The notes under the pieces were generated by a model. It was not told the DNA's origin. It ran no database searches and saw nothing but the letters and a program-made list of their open reading frames with translations. The position numbers were made by a program, and so were the translations under genes. This document shows, piece after piece, positions 1-8,307 of a DNA stretch of 64,000 bases (position 1 is its first letter; each line of letters starts with the position of its first letter). The stretch is from Mongoliibacter ruber (GTDB lineage Bacteria; Bacteroidota; Bacteroidia; Cytophagales; Cyclobacteriaceae), in NCBI RefSeq assembly GCF_003003005.1, contig NZ_PVTR01000009.1, positions 110,428 through 174,427 on the forward strand, given 5' to 3'.

Positions 1-114
1 CAAAACACCTTGATTGATATTGCCGGCAGCTATCAGTGTGGCTTGTTGAATAGGTATATTTTTACCCAAACTTAAAAAAATCGCTTTTTCAAAAAATTCA
101 GAATTATCAAACAT
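1..114 (-). CDS. Fructosamine/ribulosamine kinase-like protein (5' end only)
   Basis: Only the first 38 codons are in the window; the gene runs off the left edge. The start ATG (112-114) overlaps the stop region of the phosphatase gene (107-109) in another frame, so the two are translationally coupled. The visible residues have a run resembling the N-terminus of the fructosamine-3-kinase family (a hydrophobic start, then 'AAGNINQG' like the family's G-G-x-I-N-x motif). Family members phosphorylate sugars attached to protein lysines so that the adduct becomes unstable, i.e. protein deglycation. The neighbouring LMW phosphatase supports the call. With only 38 residues, another APH-fold kinase is possible. 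Confidence 0.5.
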   Translation of the reverse strand, partial: MFDNSEFFEKAIFLSLGKNIPIQQATLIAAGNINQGVL

Positions 115-592
115 AAACCTGATGCTCCAATTTAAGGTGCTCAAGAAAATGGTTTAGAGAATCATCCAAAATATTGTAAACATTTTCAAAGCCATCCTGT
201 CCTCCATAATAAGGATCCGGTACATCCAAATTGGTTGTGTTTGGTTGAAACTCCCGAATCAGATAAACATTTTGATGCTTTAGTGAATTCTTAAGAATCA
301 GTTGTTCGATATTGTCCATATTAGACTGATCCATGGCAATTATATAATCAAACTCTCTCAAATCAACCCTATTCAACTGCCTCGCTCGATGGCTTATTGG
401 AATCTTGTGTTTTTGAGCACAGGTTATGGTTCTTTCATCTGGCAGCTCCCCGATGTGGTAATCAGAAGTTCCACAACTGTCACATTTTATTTTATAATCT
501 AATGCTACACTCTTGAGCTTGTGATTGAATATGGCCTCAGCAAGTGGGGACCTACAAATATTTCCAAGGCATACGAATAACACTTTAATCAT
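107..592 (-). CDS. Low-molecular-weight protein-tyrosine phosphatase family protein
   Basis: The 161-residue protein has the family's P-loop near the N-terminus (VCLGNICRSP, nucleophile Cys8, Arg14) and the general-acid motif DPYYGG (Asp126), so the active site is complete. The length is normal for the family. It is cytosolic; there is no signal peptide. The gene is coupled to a downstream fructosamine-kinase-like gene. Bacterial LMW-PTP relatives next to such kinases have been reported to dephosphorylate protein-bound ribulosamine 5-phosphate, so a protein-repair role is more likely here than tyrosine signalling. That assignment is inference from context. Confidence 0.9.
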   Translation of the reverse strand: MIKVLFVCLGNICRSPLAEAIFNHKLKSVALDYKIKCDSCGTSDYHIGELPDERTITCAQKHKIPISHRARQLNRVDLREFDYIIAMDQSNMDNIEQLILKNSLKHQNVYLIREFQPNTTNLDVPDPYYGGQDGFENVYNILDDSLNHFLEHLKLEHQVYV

Positions 593-826
593 GAGGATAT
601 TAATGGTTGTGGGTGATCGTCATCAATGCTACAATTTAAATAAAATTTATCCAGAATACTTTCTTGAAAGAAAAACTTATACTCGATTTTTGAAAAAATT
701 ACACACATAACACATTGATAATTAGATTTTTGAAAAATTTATTAAACATTAAAACTATTTATTCAAAATTTTAAACTGTTTCAATTCCTTTTCGCAATCG
801 ATTTCGAAATAATATTCTAAATTTTG

Positions 827-858
827 TTTGCTAAGACAAAAGTCAAGAGTTACCTTTG
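827..858 (+). promoter_or_regulatory. Bacteroidota-type promoter of the perR-like gene
   Basis: A perfect -7 element TACCTTTG (851-858) fits the TAnnTTTG consensus of Bacteroidota primary sigma factor promoters. A TTTG (827-830) lies 20 bp upstream as the -33 element. Transcription would start near 865, just before the operator palindrome at 872-892. Confidence 0.7.
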
Positions 859-871
859 TGCAACAATTATC

Positions 872-892
872 AAATAAGAATTATTCTTATTT
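872..892. promoter_or_regulatory. Perfect 10-1-10 palindrome, Fur/PerR-type operator
   Basis: The arm AAATAAGAAT, a single T, and the exact reverse complement of the arm form a 21-bp perfect palindrome with the 7-1-7 geometry of Fur/PerR boxes at its core. It sits 8 bp before the regulator's ATG and right after the predicted transcription start, so the regulator probably represses its own operon with the peroxiredoxin gene. Confidence 0.75.
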
Positions 893-900
893 AACAATAT

Positions 901-1314
901 ATGACAACCGAATTCATCAAAAATAAGATTACCGACAGTGGATTAAAGTTTACCCATCAAAGATGGGTGATCTATGACGCACTGCATCAGGCAGACAGTC
1001 ATCCGACTGCTGATCAGGTTTTTGAGGATATAAAATCGGCCAATCCCAGTATCTCTCTAGGAACAGTCTACAAGACCTTGGACAGTTTTGTGCAAACCGG
1101 ACTGATCCAAAAATTCATGGATCAAAACGGGGTTATGCGCTTTGATGCGATTATCGATGCCCATAGTCATTTGTATTGCAAAGAAACTCACGAAATCAAG
1201 GATTTCAGAAATGAAGAATTGGAAAAAATAATCCACAATTTCATTTCAGGTCACAAACTTAAAGACTTTGAAGTAGAAGAAGTTTCTATTGTATTTAAAG
1301 GAAGAAAAAAGTAA
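901..1314 (+). CDS. perR: Fur-family transcriptional regulator, PerR-like
   Basis: The 137-residue protein has the winged-helix DNA-binding domain (about residues 10-85) and the Fur-family metal region with the motif DAHSHLYC (Asp86, His88, His90) plus His97. The paired CxxC motifs that hold structural zinc in many Fur/PerR proteins are absent: Cys93 is the only cysteine. The adjacent peroxiredoxin gene, 32 bp downstream in the same direction, points to peroxide sensing (PerR) rather than iron or zinc sensing. The upstream 21-bp palindrome is a likely autoregulatory site. The functional subtype is inference. Confidence 0.85.
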   Translation: MTTEFIKNKITDSGLKFTHQRWVIYDALHQADSHPTADQVFEDIKSANPSISLGTVYKTLDSFVQTGLIQKFMDQNGVMRFDAIIDAHSHLYCKETHEIKDFRNEELEKIIHNFISGHKLKDFEVEEVSIVFKGRKK

Positions 1315-1346
1315 CAATATTATAAAACTAATAAACAAAATAAATT

Positions 1347-1976
1347 ATGTCACTAGTAGGTAAAAAAGCACCTTTATTTTCAGTTCCGGCTGTTATCAAT
1401 GGCGAAGAGATCGTAGAAGGTTTCTCTTTAGAGCAATATATCGGCAACAAAGAAGTAGTATTCTTCTTTTATCCAAAAGATTTCACTTTTGTATGTCCAA
1501 CTGAAATTCTTGCATTCCAAGAAAAACTAGCTGAATTCGAAAAAAGAGGAGTCGCTGTAGTTGGCGCTTCTACGGATACAGAAGAAACTCACTTGGCGTG
1601 GTTGATGACTCCAAAAGCAAACGGTGGTATCGAAGGAGTTACCTATCCTCTTGTAGCTGATTCTTCAAAGACTGTTGCACACAATTTCGGTGTATTGGCA
1701 GGTGAGTGGAACTACGATGAAGAAGGTAATTTAACTTTCGAAGGAGCACCAGTTGCATACAGAGGAACTTTCCTTATTGATAAAGCAGGTGTGGTAAGAC
1801 AAGAAACTATCAATGATCTTCCATTAGGCAGAAACATTGACGAAATGATCAGATTGGTAGATGCTTTGCACCACGTTGAAAAATACGGTGAAGTATGTCC
1901 TGCTAACTGGGAAGAAGGTAAAGAAGCTATGTCAGCAACCAGAGAAGGTGTAGCTGAATACTTGAGCAAAAACTAA
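1347..1976 (+). CDS. Typical 2-Cys peroxiredoxin (AhpC/Prx1 type)
   Basis: The 209-residue protein reduces hydrogen peroxide and organic peroxides in the cytosol. The peroxidatic cysteine is Cys50 in FTFVCPTE and the resolving cysteine is Cys184 in EVCPANW, so it is a 2-Cys enzyme working as a dimer with a thiol reductant. The GGLG motif of hyperoxidation-sensitive eukaryotic enzymes is replaced by GGIEG and there is no C-terminal YF extension, as in robust bacterial forms. It is co-transcribed with the PerR-like gene and ends at a strong terminator. Confidence 0.95.
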   Translation: MSLVGKKAPLFSVPAVINGEEIVEGFSLEQYIGNKEVVFFFYPKDFTFVCPTEILAFQEKLAEFEKRGVAVVGASTDTEETHLAWLMTPKANGGIEGVTYPLVADSSKTVAHNFGVLAGEWNYDEEGNLTFEGAPVAYRGTFLIDKAGVVRQETINDLPLGRNIDEMIRLVDALHHVEKYGEVCPANWEEGKEAMSATREGVAEYLSKN

Positions 1977-1996
1977 TACTTCTTATAAAGAGTGTT

Positions 1997-2029
1997 AAAG
2001 TCCTGGAACTAAGTTTCAGGACTTTTTTT
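1997..2029 (+). terminator. Rho-independent terminator after the peroxiredoxin gene
   Basis: A 13-bp stem (1997-2009 with 2013-2025, one G-U pair) around AGTCCTG/CAGGACT is followed by a run of T to 2029. It closes the perR-peroxiredoxin operon. Confidence 0.85.
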
Positions 2030-2053
2030 GTTTCCGATAAAGTTAAATAAGCC

Positions 2054-2061
2054 TAACTTTG
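2054..2061 (+). promoter_or_regulatory. -7 promoter element upstream of the glycosyltransferase gene
   Basis: TAACTTTG is a perfect TAnnTTTG match, with TTTG at 2027-2030 as the -33 element. It decides the gene start: the ATG at 2082 is about 20 bp downstream, while the in-frame TTG at 2028 lies upstream of the promoter and inside the terminator. Confidence 0.65.
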
Positions 2062-2081
2062 CCTCAAAATACAGCTTAGAA

Positions 2082-2942
2082 ATGACAGGTAGTATCAAAA
2101 TTTCCTCCAAGAAAAAAATCGCTGTAATTACTATGGCAAGGAATGACGATTTTTTCCTCACAAAGTGGATTGAATATTACGGCAGAGAACTGGATGAAGA
2201 AAACCTGTACATCTATTTGGATGGCGAAGACCAGCCTGTGCCTAAAAATGCAGGAAAATCGAATATTATTCATGTAGAAAGAGTTGCCGAACACGTTGTG
2301 AAAGCTGAAAAAAGGAGACTTAACTTTTTGTCTGACAGAGCAAAAGAGCTACTAAATAAATATGACATCATCATTGGCGTGGATGCAGATGAATTTTTAC
2401 TAGTAGATCCAAAATGCAATAAATCATTAGCACAGTATTTAAGCGAAGTCTCCATATCGCCTTCCATTTCGGGACTGGGAATGGATGTAGGACAAGATAT
2501 GGAACTGGAGAAAACTTTGGATAAATCCGGATCATTTTTGGAACAAAGATCTTATGCCCTATTATCTTCTCGATACACCAAACCATCTGTGATTTCAAAA
2601 CCTGTAAATTGGGGATCTGGTTTTCATAGGGTCAAAGGACACAACTTTAAAATAGATCCAAACTTATACCTTTTCCATTTTGGATCCGTAGATTACAAAA
2701 TGATTCAAGATCGATTTCTTGATAAGGATCGCATGTCAACAGGAAGGGAAGGCCATATCAAAAAAAGAGCTAAAACGATAGATATAATAACGAAGGCAAA
2801 TCCCAAAACCAACGAAAACTGGCTTCGCATAGCTAGAAAAATTCAAAGTTATGCAAGGCCCATTTGGGCATGGAACAAACCAACGATGCTTAAATTAAAA
2901 CTTGTAGTAGAAATACCTGACAGGTTTAAAGGAATTGTCTAA
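2082..2942 (+). CDS. GT2-like glycosyltransferase (Glyco_tranf_2_4 type)
   Basis: The 286-residue protein starts its catalytic fold with 'AVITMARNDDFFLTKWI', typical of the glycosyltransferase 2-like family (PF13704), and has an acidic DxD-like motif GVDADEFL for metal and nucleotide-sugar binding. There is no membrane segment, so it probably works in the cytosol or at the inner membrane face. The start is set at 2082 because the promoter lies at 2054-2061. It is followed within 4 bp by a Stealth-family gene. The pair probably decorates a surface polysaccharide. The substrate is unknown. Confidence 0.75.
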   Translation: MTGSIKISSKKKIAVITMARNDDFFLTKWIEYYGRELDEENLYIYLDGEDQPVPKNAGKSNIIHVERVAEHVVKAEKRRLNFLSDRAKELLNKYDIIIGVDADEFLLVDPKCNKSLAQYLSEVSISPSISGLGMDVGQDMELEKTLDKSGSFLEQRSYALLSSRYTKPSVISKPVNWGSGFHRVKGHNFKIDPNLYLFHFGSVDYKMIQDRFLDKDRMSTGREGHIKKRAKTIDIITKANPKTNENWLRIARKIQSYARPIWAWNKPTMLKLKLVVEIPDRFKGIV

Positions 2943-2946
2943 CAAA

Positions 2947-3948
2947 ATGGGGATAACAAATACTAATATACCAATCGATGCCGTAATCACTTGGGTGAAT
3001 GGTGAAGACCCAGCACATCAAAAAAAAATAGAAAAAGCTCTAGGAGGTACATCTAGAAAACATGTCCCCGGTGCAGAAAAAACAAGATTTGGAAATGCCA
3101 ATGAACTTCTATATTGTGTATTATCAATTTTGAAGTTTGCTCCATTTATCCGTAAGATTTACATTGTTACAGACAATCAAAACCCAAATATTGATTCTTA
3201 CATAAAGGAGTATTTCCCACAGAAACTCCCTGATTTAAGGATCGTTGATCATAAGGAGATTTTTAGAGATCATCTCGAGTTTCTTCCAACATTCAATAGC
3301 CGCGCTATTGAAGCATTGCTATGGAAAATTGAAGGCATTTCAGATAATTTTATTTTCCTTAGCGATGATATGTTTATTGTAAAGCCTTTAGTACCTGAAA
3401 ATCTTTTTATCAAGGGAAAACCGGTAATTCGAGGAAAATGGCTGTTGAGACCCGTTTTAAGAAACTTATGGAATGGACTTAGGCAATTTTATCATCATGA
3501 CATAATCAAAAACAAAACATTTCAACCTAAGCCATCTTTCCATGTTGGCCAATGGAATGCTGCAAAAGTAACGGGATTCAAATGGAAATATTTTTTTTCA
3601 AGTCATACTCCACATACCGTAAACGGTCAAAATGCGTCCTCCTTTTTTCAAAAAAAACCCGGAATTCTAATTGATCAGATCAAATACAAATTCAGGCATA
3701 ATTCACAATTCAATTGCGCTGCTTTATATTATCATTTGGAAATAAACGAGGGGAATAAAAACTTTTCCGAACCTTCCTTTATATACCTTCACCCTTATGG
3801 CAGGAATAAAAATTACATAGATAAAAAATTAAAAAGCTGTGAAAAGAACCCTTCAATACTTTTTATGAATGTTCAGAGTCTGGAACTATGTAGTATTGAA
3901 CAACAAAAGAAAATCACTGGTTGGTTAGAAAAAACCCTAGAGCTATAA
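2947..3948 (+). CDS. Stealth-family capsular polysaccharide phosphotransferase
   Basis: The 333-residue protein has the Stealth conserved regions in order: CR1 'IDAVITWVNGEDP', CR2 with 'RFGNANELLYCVLSILKFAP' and 'FIFLSDDMFIVKPL', and a C-terminal 'FRHNSQFNCAALYYHL' resembling CR4. Family members transfer hexose-1-phosphate in capsule or surface-glycan synthesis, the bacterial relatives of GlcNAc-1-phosphotransferase. An in-frame TTG at 2935 would overlap the previous gene; the ATG at 2947 is preferred. It forms a two-gene unit with the GT2-like gene. The exact donor and acceptor cannot be read. Confidence 0.85.
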   Translation: MGITNTNIPIDAVITWVNGEDPAHQKKIEKALGGTSRKHVPGAEKTRFGNANELLYCVLSILKFAPFIRKIYIVTDNQNPNIDSYIKEYFPQKLPDLRIVDHKEIFRDHLEFLPTFNSRAIEALLWKIEGISDNFIFLSDDMFIVKPLVPENLFIKGKPVIRGKWLLRPVLRNLWNGLRQFYHHDIIKNKTFQPKPSFHVGQWNAAKVTGFKWKYFFSSHTPHTVNGQNASSFFQKKPGILIDQIKYKFRHNSQFNCAALYYHLEINEGNKNFSEPSFIYLHPYGRNKNYIDKKLKSCEKNPSILFMNVQSLELCSIEQQKKITGWLEKTLEL

Positions 3949-3959
3949 AGCAACCCACT

Positions 3960-4883
3960 ATGAAAGGAAGAGTAATCAAATCCACAGGAAGCTGGTATGT
4001 GGTCCAGACAGAAGATGGCATCAAAAATGCCCGGTTGAGGGGGAAGTTTAAGCAAGAAGATCTCAAGCTGACCAATCCTATTGCTGTAGGTGACCAAGTG
4101 CTTTTGGAAAACGAAGGTGACCATGAGTCCACTGTGATAGCTGACATCCTCCCCCGAGAAAATTACATCATCAGAAAGTCAACAAGAAAAGCCCACCATT
4201 CCCATATCATTGCTTCTAATATTGATCAGGCATTTTTGATTGTTACACTTCGAAGCCCTAGGACTTCTCTTGGGTTTATAGACAGATTTTTGGTAAGTAC
4301 TGAAAGCTTTAGGATCCCCGCTTCAATCATCGTCAACAAAATGGACTTGGAATACAAAGAGAAAGACCTCGATTTCCTTCAAGATATCCATGATATTTAT
4401 GAAACTTTGGGTTACCCTGTTTTTGAGATTTCCGCTTTGGAGGACAACAGTTTTGAATACGAACTTTCTGATCTACTACAAGGCAAAACAACCCTTCTCT
4501 CTGGTCATTCCGGGGTAGGCAAATCTACCCTTCTCAACAAATTAATCCCTTCAGCTAGGCAAACCACCAAAGAGATTTCAAAATTCAGTTCAAAAGGGGT
4601 ACATACCACCACTTTTGCGGAAATGTTTGAACTGGAGAATGGTGGCTACTTGATTGATACTCCGGGAATCAAGGAATTTGGTATTTTGGATATAGATGAT
4701 TACGAGCTTTCCCATTACTTTGTGGAAATGAGGAAATACCTTGGTCAATGTAAGTACAACAACTGCAAGCATCTCAACGAGCCTGGCTGCGTCATTTTGG
4801 ACAAACTCGAAGAAGGATATATCCATCCCTACCGATACGAAAGCTATGTCAATATCCTTCATGAGGAAGACGATCACAGATAG
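3960..4883 (+). CDS. rsgA: Ribosome small-subunit-dependent GTPase A
   Basis: The 307-residue GTPase helps mature the 30S ribosomal subunit. It shows the circular permutation of the family: an N-terminal OB fold, then G4 NKMD (126-129), G1 GHSGVGKST (182-190) and G3 DTPG (233-236), ending in the C-terminal zinc site C264-C269-H271-C277. The start at 3960 (MKGRV...) is chosen because earlier in-frame codons overlap the Stealth gene. It begins 11 bp after that gene. It is an ordinary housekeeping gene. Confidence 0.97.
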   Translation: MKGRVIKSTGSWYVVQTEDGIKNARLRGKFKQEDLKLTNPIAVGDQVLLENEGDHESTVIADILPRENYIIRKSTRKAHHSHIIASNIDQAFLIVTLRSPRTSLGFIDRFLVSTESFRIPASIIVNKMDLEYKEKDLDFLQDIHDIYETLGYPVFEISALEDNSFEYELSDLLQGKTTLLSGHSGVGKSTLLNKLIPSARQTTKEISKFSSKGVHTTTFAEMFELENGGYLIDTPGIKEFGILDIDDYELSHYFVEMRKYLGQCKYNNCKHLNEPGCVILDKLEEGYIHPYRYESYVNILHEEDDHR

Positions 4884-4968
4884 ATCAGGAACTTTGCAGA
4901 CACTTGTTTTGAATCCAAGCCCAATTAACTTAATTTTCAGACACTAAAACCAGAATTATCATATCCAG

Positions 4969-5472
4969 ATGAGCAGCCTAAAAACCTTGGTCCTAGATCA
5001 AAAAAAAATCAAGCAGAAAATCACCCGAATGGCATTCGAAATCTATGAAAGAAATGCTTCTGAAGACAATATAGTCTTCGCAGGTATTACTGGAATGGGC
5101 CATTTACTTGCTGGTTTTTTGGCCGAATCACTGGAAAACATCTCTGATATTCAAACCACAGTGCTTGAGATCAACTTAGACAAAAAGGATGTTTTCAGAG
5201 GAGAAGTTCAGCTCTCCGAAAAAACAGACCTTACTGACAGATGTGTCATCATCGTGGATGATGTACTCAATACCGGCAAGACTTTGGTATATGCCCTTAA
5301 GCCCTTTTTAGATATCCCGATCAAAAAAATGGAAGTGGCAGTCTTGGTCAACAGAAGTCATAAATTATTTCCGGTCACCCCTGATTACACTGGCCTTGAA
5401 TTGGCTACCACTCTCAATGAGCACATTACCGTAGATTTATCTCCGGAAACCCAAACCGTCCACCTTCACTGA
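4969..5472 (+). CDS. PyrR-like phosphoribosyltransferase
   Basis: The 167-residue protein belongs to the type I phosphoribosyltransferases. The PRPP-binding motif is 'VIIVDDVLNTGKTL' in the middle of the protein, and the N-terminal 'ITGMGHLLAGFLAE' resembles the PPi loop. Length and layout match PyrR/uracil phosphoribosyltransferase-like proteins. No pyrimidine gene or attenuator hairpin is adjacent, so a regulatory role at pyr mRNA is not supported. It lies 6 bp before panB and is probably co-transcribed with it. Confidence 0.8.
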   Translation: MSSLKTLVLDQKKIKQKITRMAFEIYERNASEDNIVFAGITGMGHLLAGFLAESLENISDIQTTVLEINLDKKDVFRGEVQLSEKTDLTDRCVIIVDDVLNTGKTLVYALKPFLDIPIKKMEVAVLVNRSHKLFPVTPDYTGLELATTLNEHITVDLSPETQTVHLH

Positions 5473-5478
5473 TACAAA

Positions 5479-6300
5479 ATGTCTGTACACCAATCATCCA
5501 ATATCAAAAGAATCACCACCCACATTCTTCAGGAAATGAAAAATCGCGGGGAAAAAATCTCCATGCTTACTGCCTATGATTTTTCCATGGCAGGAATTGT
5601 GGACTCCGCGGGTATTGATATCATCTTGGTTGGAGATTCTGCATCCAATGTAATGGCTGGGCACGAAACCACCCTTCCTATCACCTTGGATCAGATGATA
5701 TACCATGCTACTTCGGTAGTCAGGGCAGTGAAGCGAGCATTTGTAGTGGTCGATATTCCATTTGGTTCTTACCAAGGCAATTCGTCAGAGGCTTTACGTT
5801 CGGCTATCCGCATCATGAAAGAATCAGGTGCTCATGCTGTCAAAGTAGAAGGTGGTTCAGAAATCAAAGAATCAGTAGCAAGAATCCTAAGTGCAGGCGT
5901 TCCGGTAATGGGCCACTTGGGACTTACCCCACAATCCATCTACAAATTCGGAACCTATACCGTAAGGGCAAAAGAGGAAGAAGAAGCAAATAAACTGGTA
6001 GAAGACGCAAAGCTTTTGGAAGAGTGTGGCTGCTTTGCCATTATTCTGGAAAAAATCCCTGCATCCTTGGCCAAGAAAGTAGCTGAGACAGTAACGATCC
6101 CTGTTATTGGAATTGGTGCAGGAGGTCAAGTAGATGGGCAAGTTCTTGTAGTCCACGACATGTTGGGTATCAATCAGGAGTTCAAACCTAGATTTTTGAG
6201 ACAATATGCCAACCTTCAGGAAGTCATGACCGGGGCAGTTCAGAATTATATTGCTGATGTCAAAAACAAGTCATTCCCGAATGAAAATGAGAGCTATTGA
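5479..6300 (+). CDS. panB: 3-methyl-2-oxobutanoate hydroxymethyltransferase
   Basis: The 273-residue enzyme makes ketopantoate from alpha-ketoisovalerate and methylene-tetrahydrofolate, the first step of pantothenate and CoA synthesis. Diagnostic runs are '[18 protein letters not shown]', '[18 protein letters not shown]' with the metal-binding Asp, and '[19 protein letters not shown]'. Length is normal. It follows the phosphoribosyltransferase gene with a 6-bp gap. No panC or panE is nearby. Confidence 0.96.
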   Translation: MSVHQSSNIKRITTHILQEMKNRGEKISMLTAYDFSMAGIVDSAGIDIILVGDSASNVMAGHETTLPITLDQMIYHATSVVRAVKRAFVVVDIPFGSYQGNSSEALRSAIRIMKESGAHAVKVEGGSEIKESVARILSAGVPVMGHLGLTPQSIYKFGTYTVRAKEEEEANKLVEDAKLLEECGCFAIILEKIPASLAKKVAETVTIPVIGIGAGGQVDGQVLVVHDMLGINQEFKPRFLRQYANLQEVMTGAVQNYIADVKNKSFPNENESY

Positions 6301-6402
6301 TTAGCTCCATTTTGGGTCGTCAGTTTTAAAGCATTAATTATTGGGATTGAGGTGTTTATTTTTATATGCAATTGTTTATTTTTAGACAACAAACCCCGAT
6401 AA

Positions 6403-8307
6403 ATGAGGAAATTACTGTTTTCACACTTTCTTTTCTTATTTGTTTTATCCATTAGCTCTGGTCAGGATTTGGCCACAGTTCTTGATAGCGCCATAAACAG
6501 CAAATCAGATTATGAGGCTTATTTTTCCAAAGCCAAAAGCCTGATCAAATCAGAGGATGACAAGATTCAATACCTAAATGCTAAGCATAGCTTTTTTAGC
6601 CGTCTGCATGACAGGGATTCCATGATGGCCTTGGAAAGGGAACTGATTCCATTGCTTGAGTCCGGCAACGATAAACAAGGATTAATCAAAGTCTACAAGC
6701 GAATAGGCTACTATTATGAAGTAGCAGGGCTATATGATCAAGGTATAAAACACTATCTCGATGCACTTGATTTTGCAGAAAAAATTGGAAATCCTGAAAT
6801 TTTGAGTGAGATCAATAAGTCTCTATCTCAAATTCACAGGCTATTTCATGACTATGAAAAAGCAGTAGAATTTGGAAAAAAGGCCTACCAAGTAGCCCAA
6901 AGTAAGGACAATCAATACTTGATTTCCCAAACAAATGCTTTGAATATCATTGGAGCTGCATACAGTGAAATGAACCTCCCTGATAGCGCAATCTTCTATT
7001 ACGAAAAAATACTGGAACTCACCCCTTTTCTGGACTCAATGACCATAGGGCCTACTATTGTAAATACCGGATATGCTTATTTGCTGAAAGGAGATATTGA
7101 GCAATCTAGATTATATAACAACTTGGGCCTTGATTTTTACAAGAAAACAAATAATGATTATGCCAAAAGTGTGGTGTATATCAACGCAGGCATGACTGAA
7201 AACTCAGCTCAAAATTATAAAGAGGCATTGGCACTGCTGGATTCCGGACTCTACTATTCGCAAAAGTCCAAATATGCCGAAATGTATAAATGGATTTATG
7301 ACGAACAATTCAAAATCTACAATGCTATTGGAAATTACCCGGAAGCCATCAATAGTTTGGTAAAACTGATTGACATCAAAGATTCCTTGTTTGAAGCAGA
7401 CCGGGTCAAGGTAGCCAAAGACTTGGAAACCAAATACCGCACTGCCCTCAAGGATAGAGAAATCATTGAAAAAGAAACGGAATTGAAGGCAAACCAAGCC
7501 CGTTTCAATTGGATCATATTTTTTGTTTTGCTTCTCGTGGTGATCATTGGACTCTTGATAGTTATCCATTTTTTGAATCAGAACAGATTCCAAAAGAAAC
7601 AGGAATTGCTGGAAAAGGAAAAGGAAATCCAAATACGTGAAGCGGCCATCCGTGCTGCACTTTCTTCCCAAGAGGAAGAGAAAAAACGATTTGCCAAAGA
7701 CCTCCATGATGGCTTCGGACAATTGATCACTGCATTGAGATTGAATATTTCAGGATTAAATGATGATAAGAATCTTGAAGAGAAAATGGCGCTATTTGAG
7801 CATTCGGAAAATATCCTCGGAGAAATGCACAAAGAAATAAGGCAGATCGCTTTTGATATGATGCCCGAAACTTTGGTGCAGCATGGACTCATGCCTGCAC
7901 TCAGGGAATTTGCCCAACGGTTGAACTCCAGTAAAAAAGTCATGGTGGGTGTTCAGTCCTTTGATTTCGACGGAAGGCTTATTGAAATTCAGGAAATCTC
8001 TCTTTACCGGATCATTCAGGAATGGTGTAACAATATCCTCAAATATAGTGGTGCTGACCGAATCGATATCCAATTGGTCAATGATGAAGATGAACTCAGG
8101 TTGACCATAGAAGACAATGGTAAAGGGTTTGATGCAGTCCTTTTGGAAGAAAGCAAAGGGCATGGTTGGAAAAATATCAATTCAAGAGTGAAATTAATCA
8201 AAGGAGCTTTGGAAGTAGATTCCAATCCTTCGGCTAAGGGGACTACTTTGATACTTGCATTCAAGCCTCAAATAAAAATACTGGAACCTAAAGTATTGGA
8301 AAAATGA
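6403..8307 (+). CDS. TPR-containing sensor histidine kinase (HisKA_3/NarL class)
   Basis: The 634-residue protein has a signal peptide (1-21), about 320 residues of TPR-like helical repeats in the periplasm, one membrane helix near 366-390, a coiled linker, then the HisKA_3 dimer domain with the phospho-acceptor histidine in 'KDLHDGFGQ' (about 436) and an HATPase_c domain with 'EDNGKGFD'. The layout is common in Bacteroidota. The response regulator gene overlaps its last 4 bases, so the two form one system. The TPR region would bind an unknown periplasmic signal or protein. Confidence 0.92.
   Translation: MRKLLFSHFLFLFVLSISSGQDLATVLDSAINSKSDYEAYFSKAKSLIKSEDDKIQYLNAKHSFFSRLHDRDSMMALERELIPLLESGNDKQGLIKVYKRIGYYYEVAGLYDQGIKHYLDALDFAEKIGNPEILSEINKSLSQIHRLFHDYEKAVEFGKKAYQVAQSKDNQYLISQTNALNIIGAAYSEMNLPDSAIFYYEKILELTPFLDSMTIGPTIVNTGYAYLLKGDIEQSRLYNNLGLDFYKKTNNDYAKSVVYINAGMTENSAQNYKEALALLDSGLYYSQKSKYAEMYKWIYDEQFKIYNAIGNYPEAINSLVKLIDIKDSLFEADRVKVAKDLETKYRTALKDREIIEKETELKANQARFNWIIFFVLLLVVIIGLLIVIHFLNQNRFQKKQELLEKEKEIQIREAAIRAALSSQEEEKKRFAKDLHDGFGQLITALRLNISGLNDDKNLEEKMALFEHSENILGEMHKEIRQIAFDMMPETLVQHGLMPALREFAQRLNSSKKVMVGVQSFDFDGRLIEIQEISLYRIIQEWCNNILKYSGADRIDIQLVNDEDELRLTIEDNGKGFDAVLLEESKGHGWKNINSRVKLIKGALEVDSNPSAKGTTLILAFKPQIKILEPKVLEK

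Noticed and set aside
2028-2081. Upstream TTG start for the glycosyltransferase
   Set aside because: It lies inside the peroxiredoxin terminator and before the TAACTTTG promoter box; ATG 2082 is used.
4969-5472. PyrR regulator of a pyr operon
   Set aside because: The fold is PyrR-like, but no pyr genes or attenuator are adjacent; only the phosphoribosyltransferase call is kept.
7204-7722. Minus-strand open frame of 172 codons opposite the TPR histidine kinase
   Set aside because: Shadow of the kinase gene; phenylalanine-rich composition is a by-product of the sense codons.
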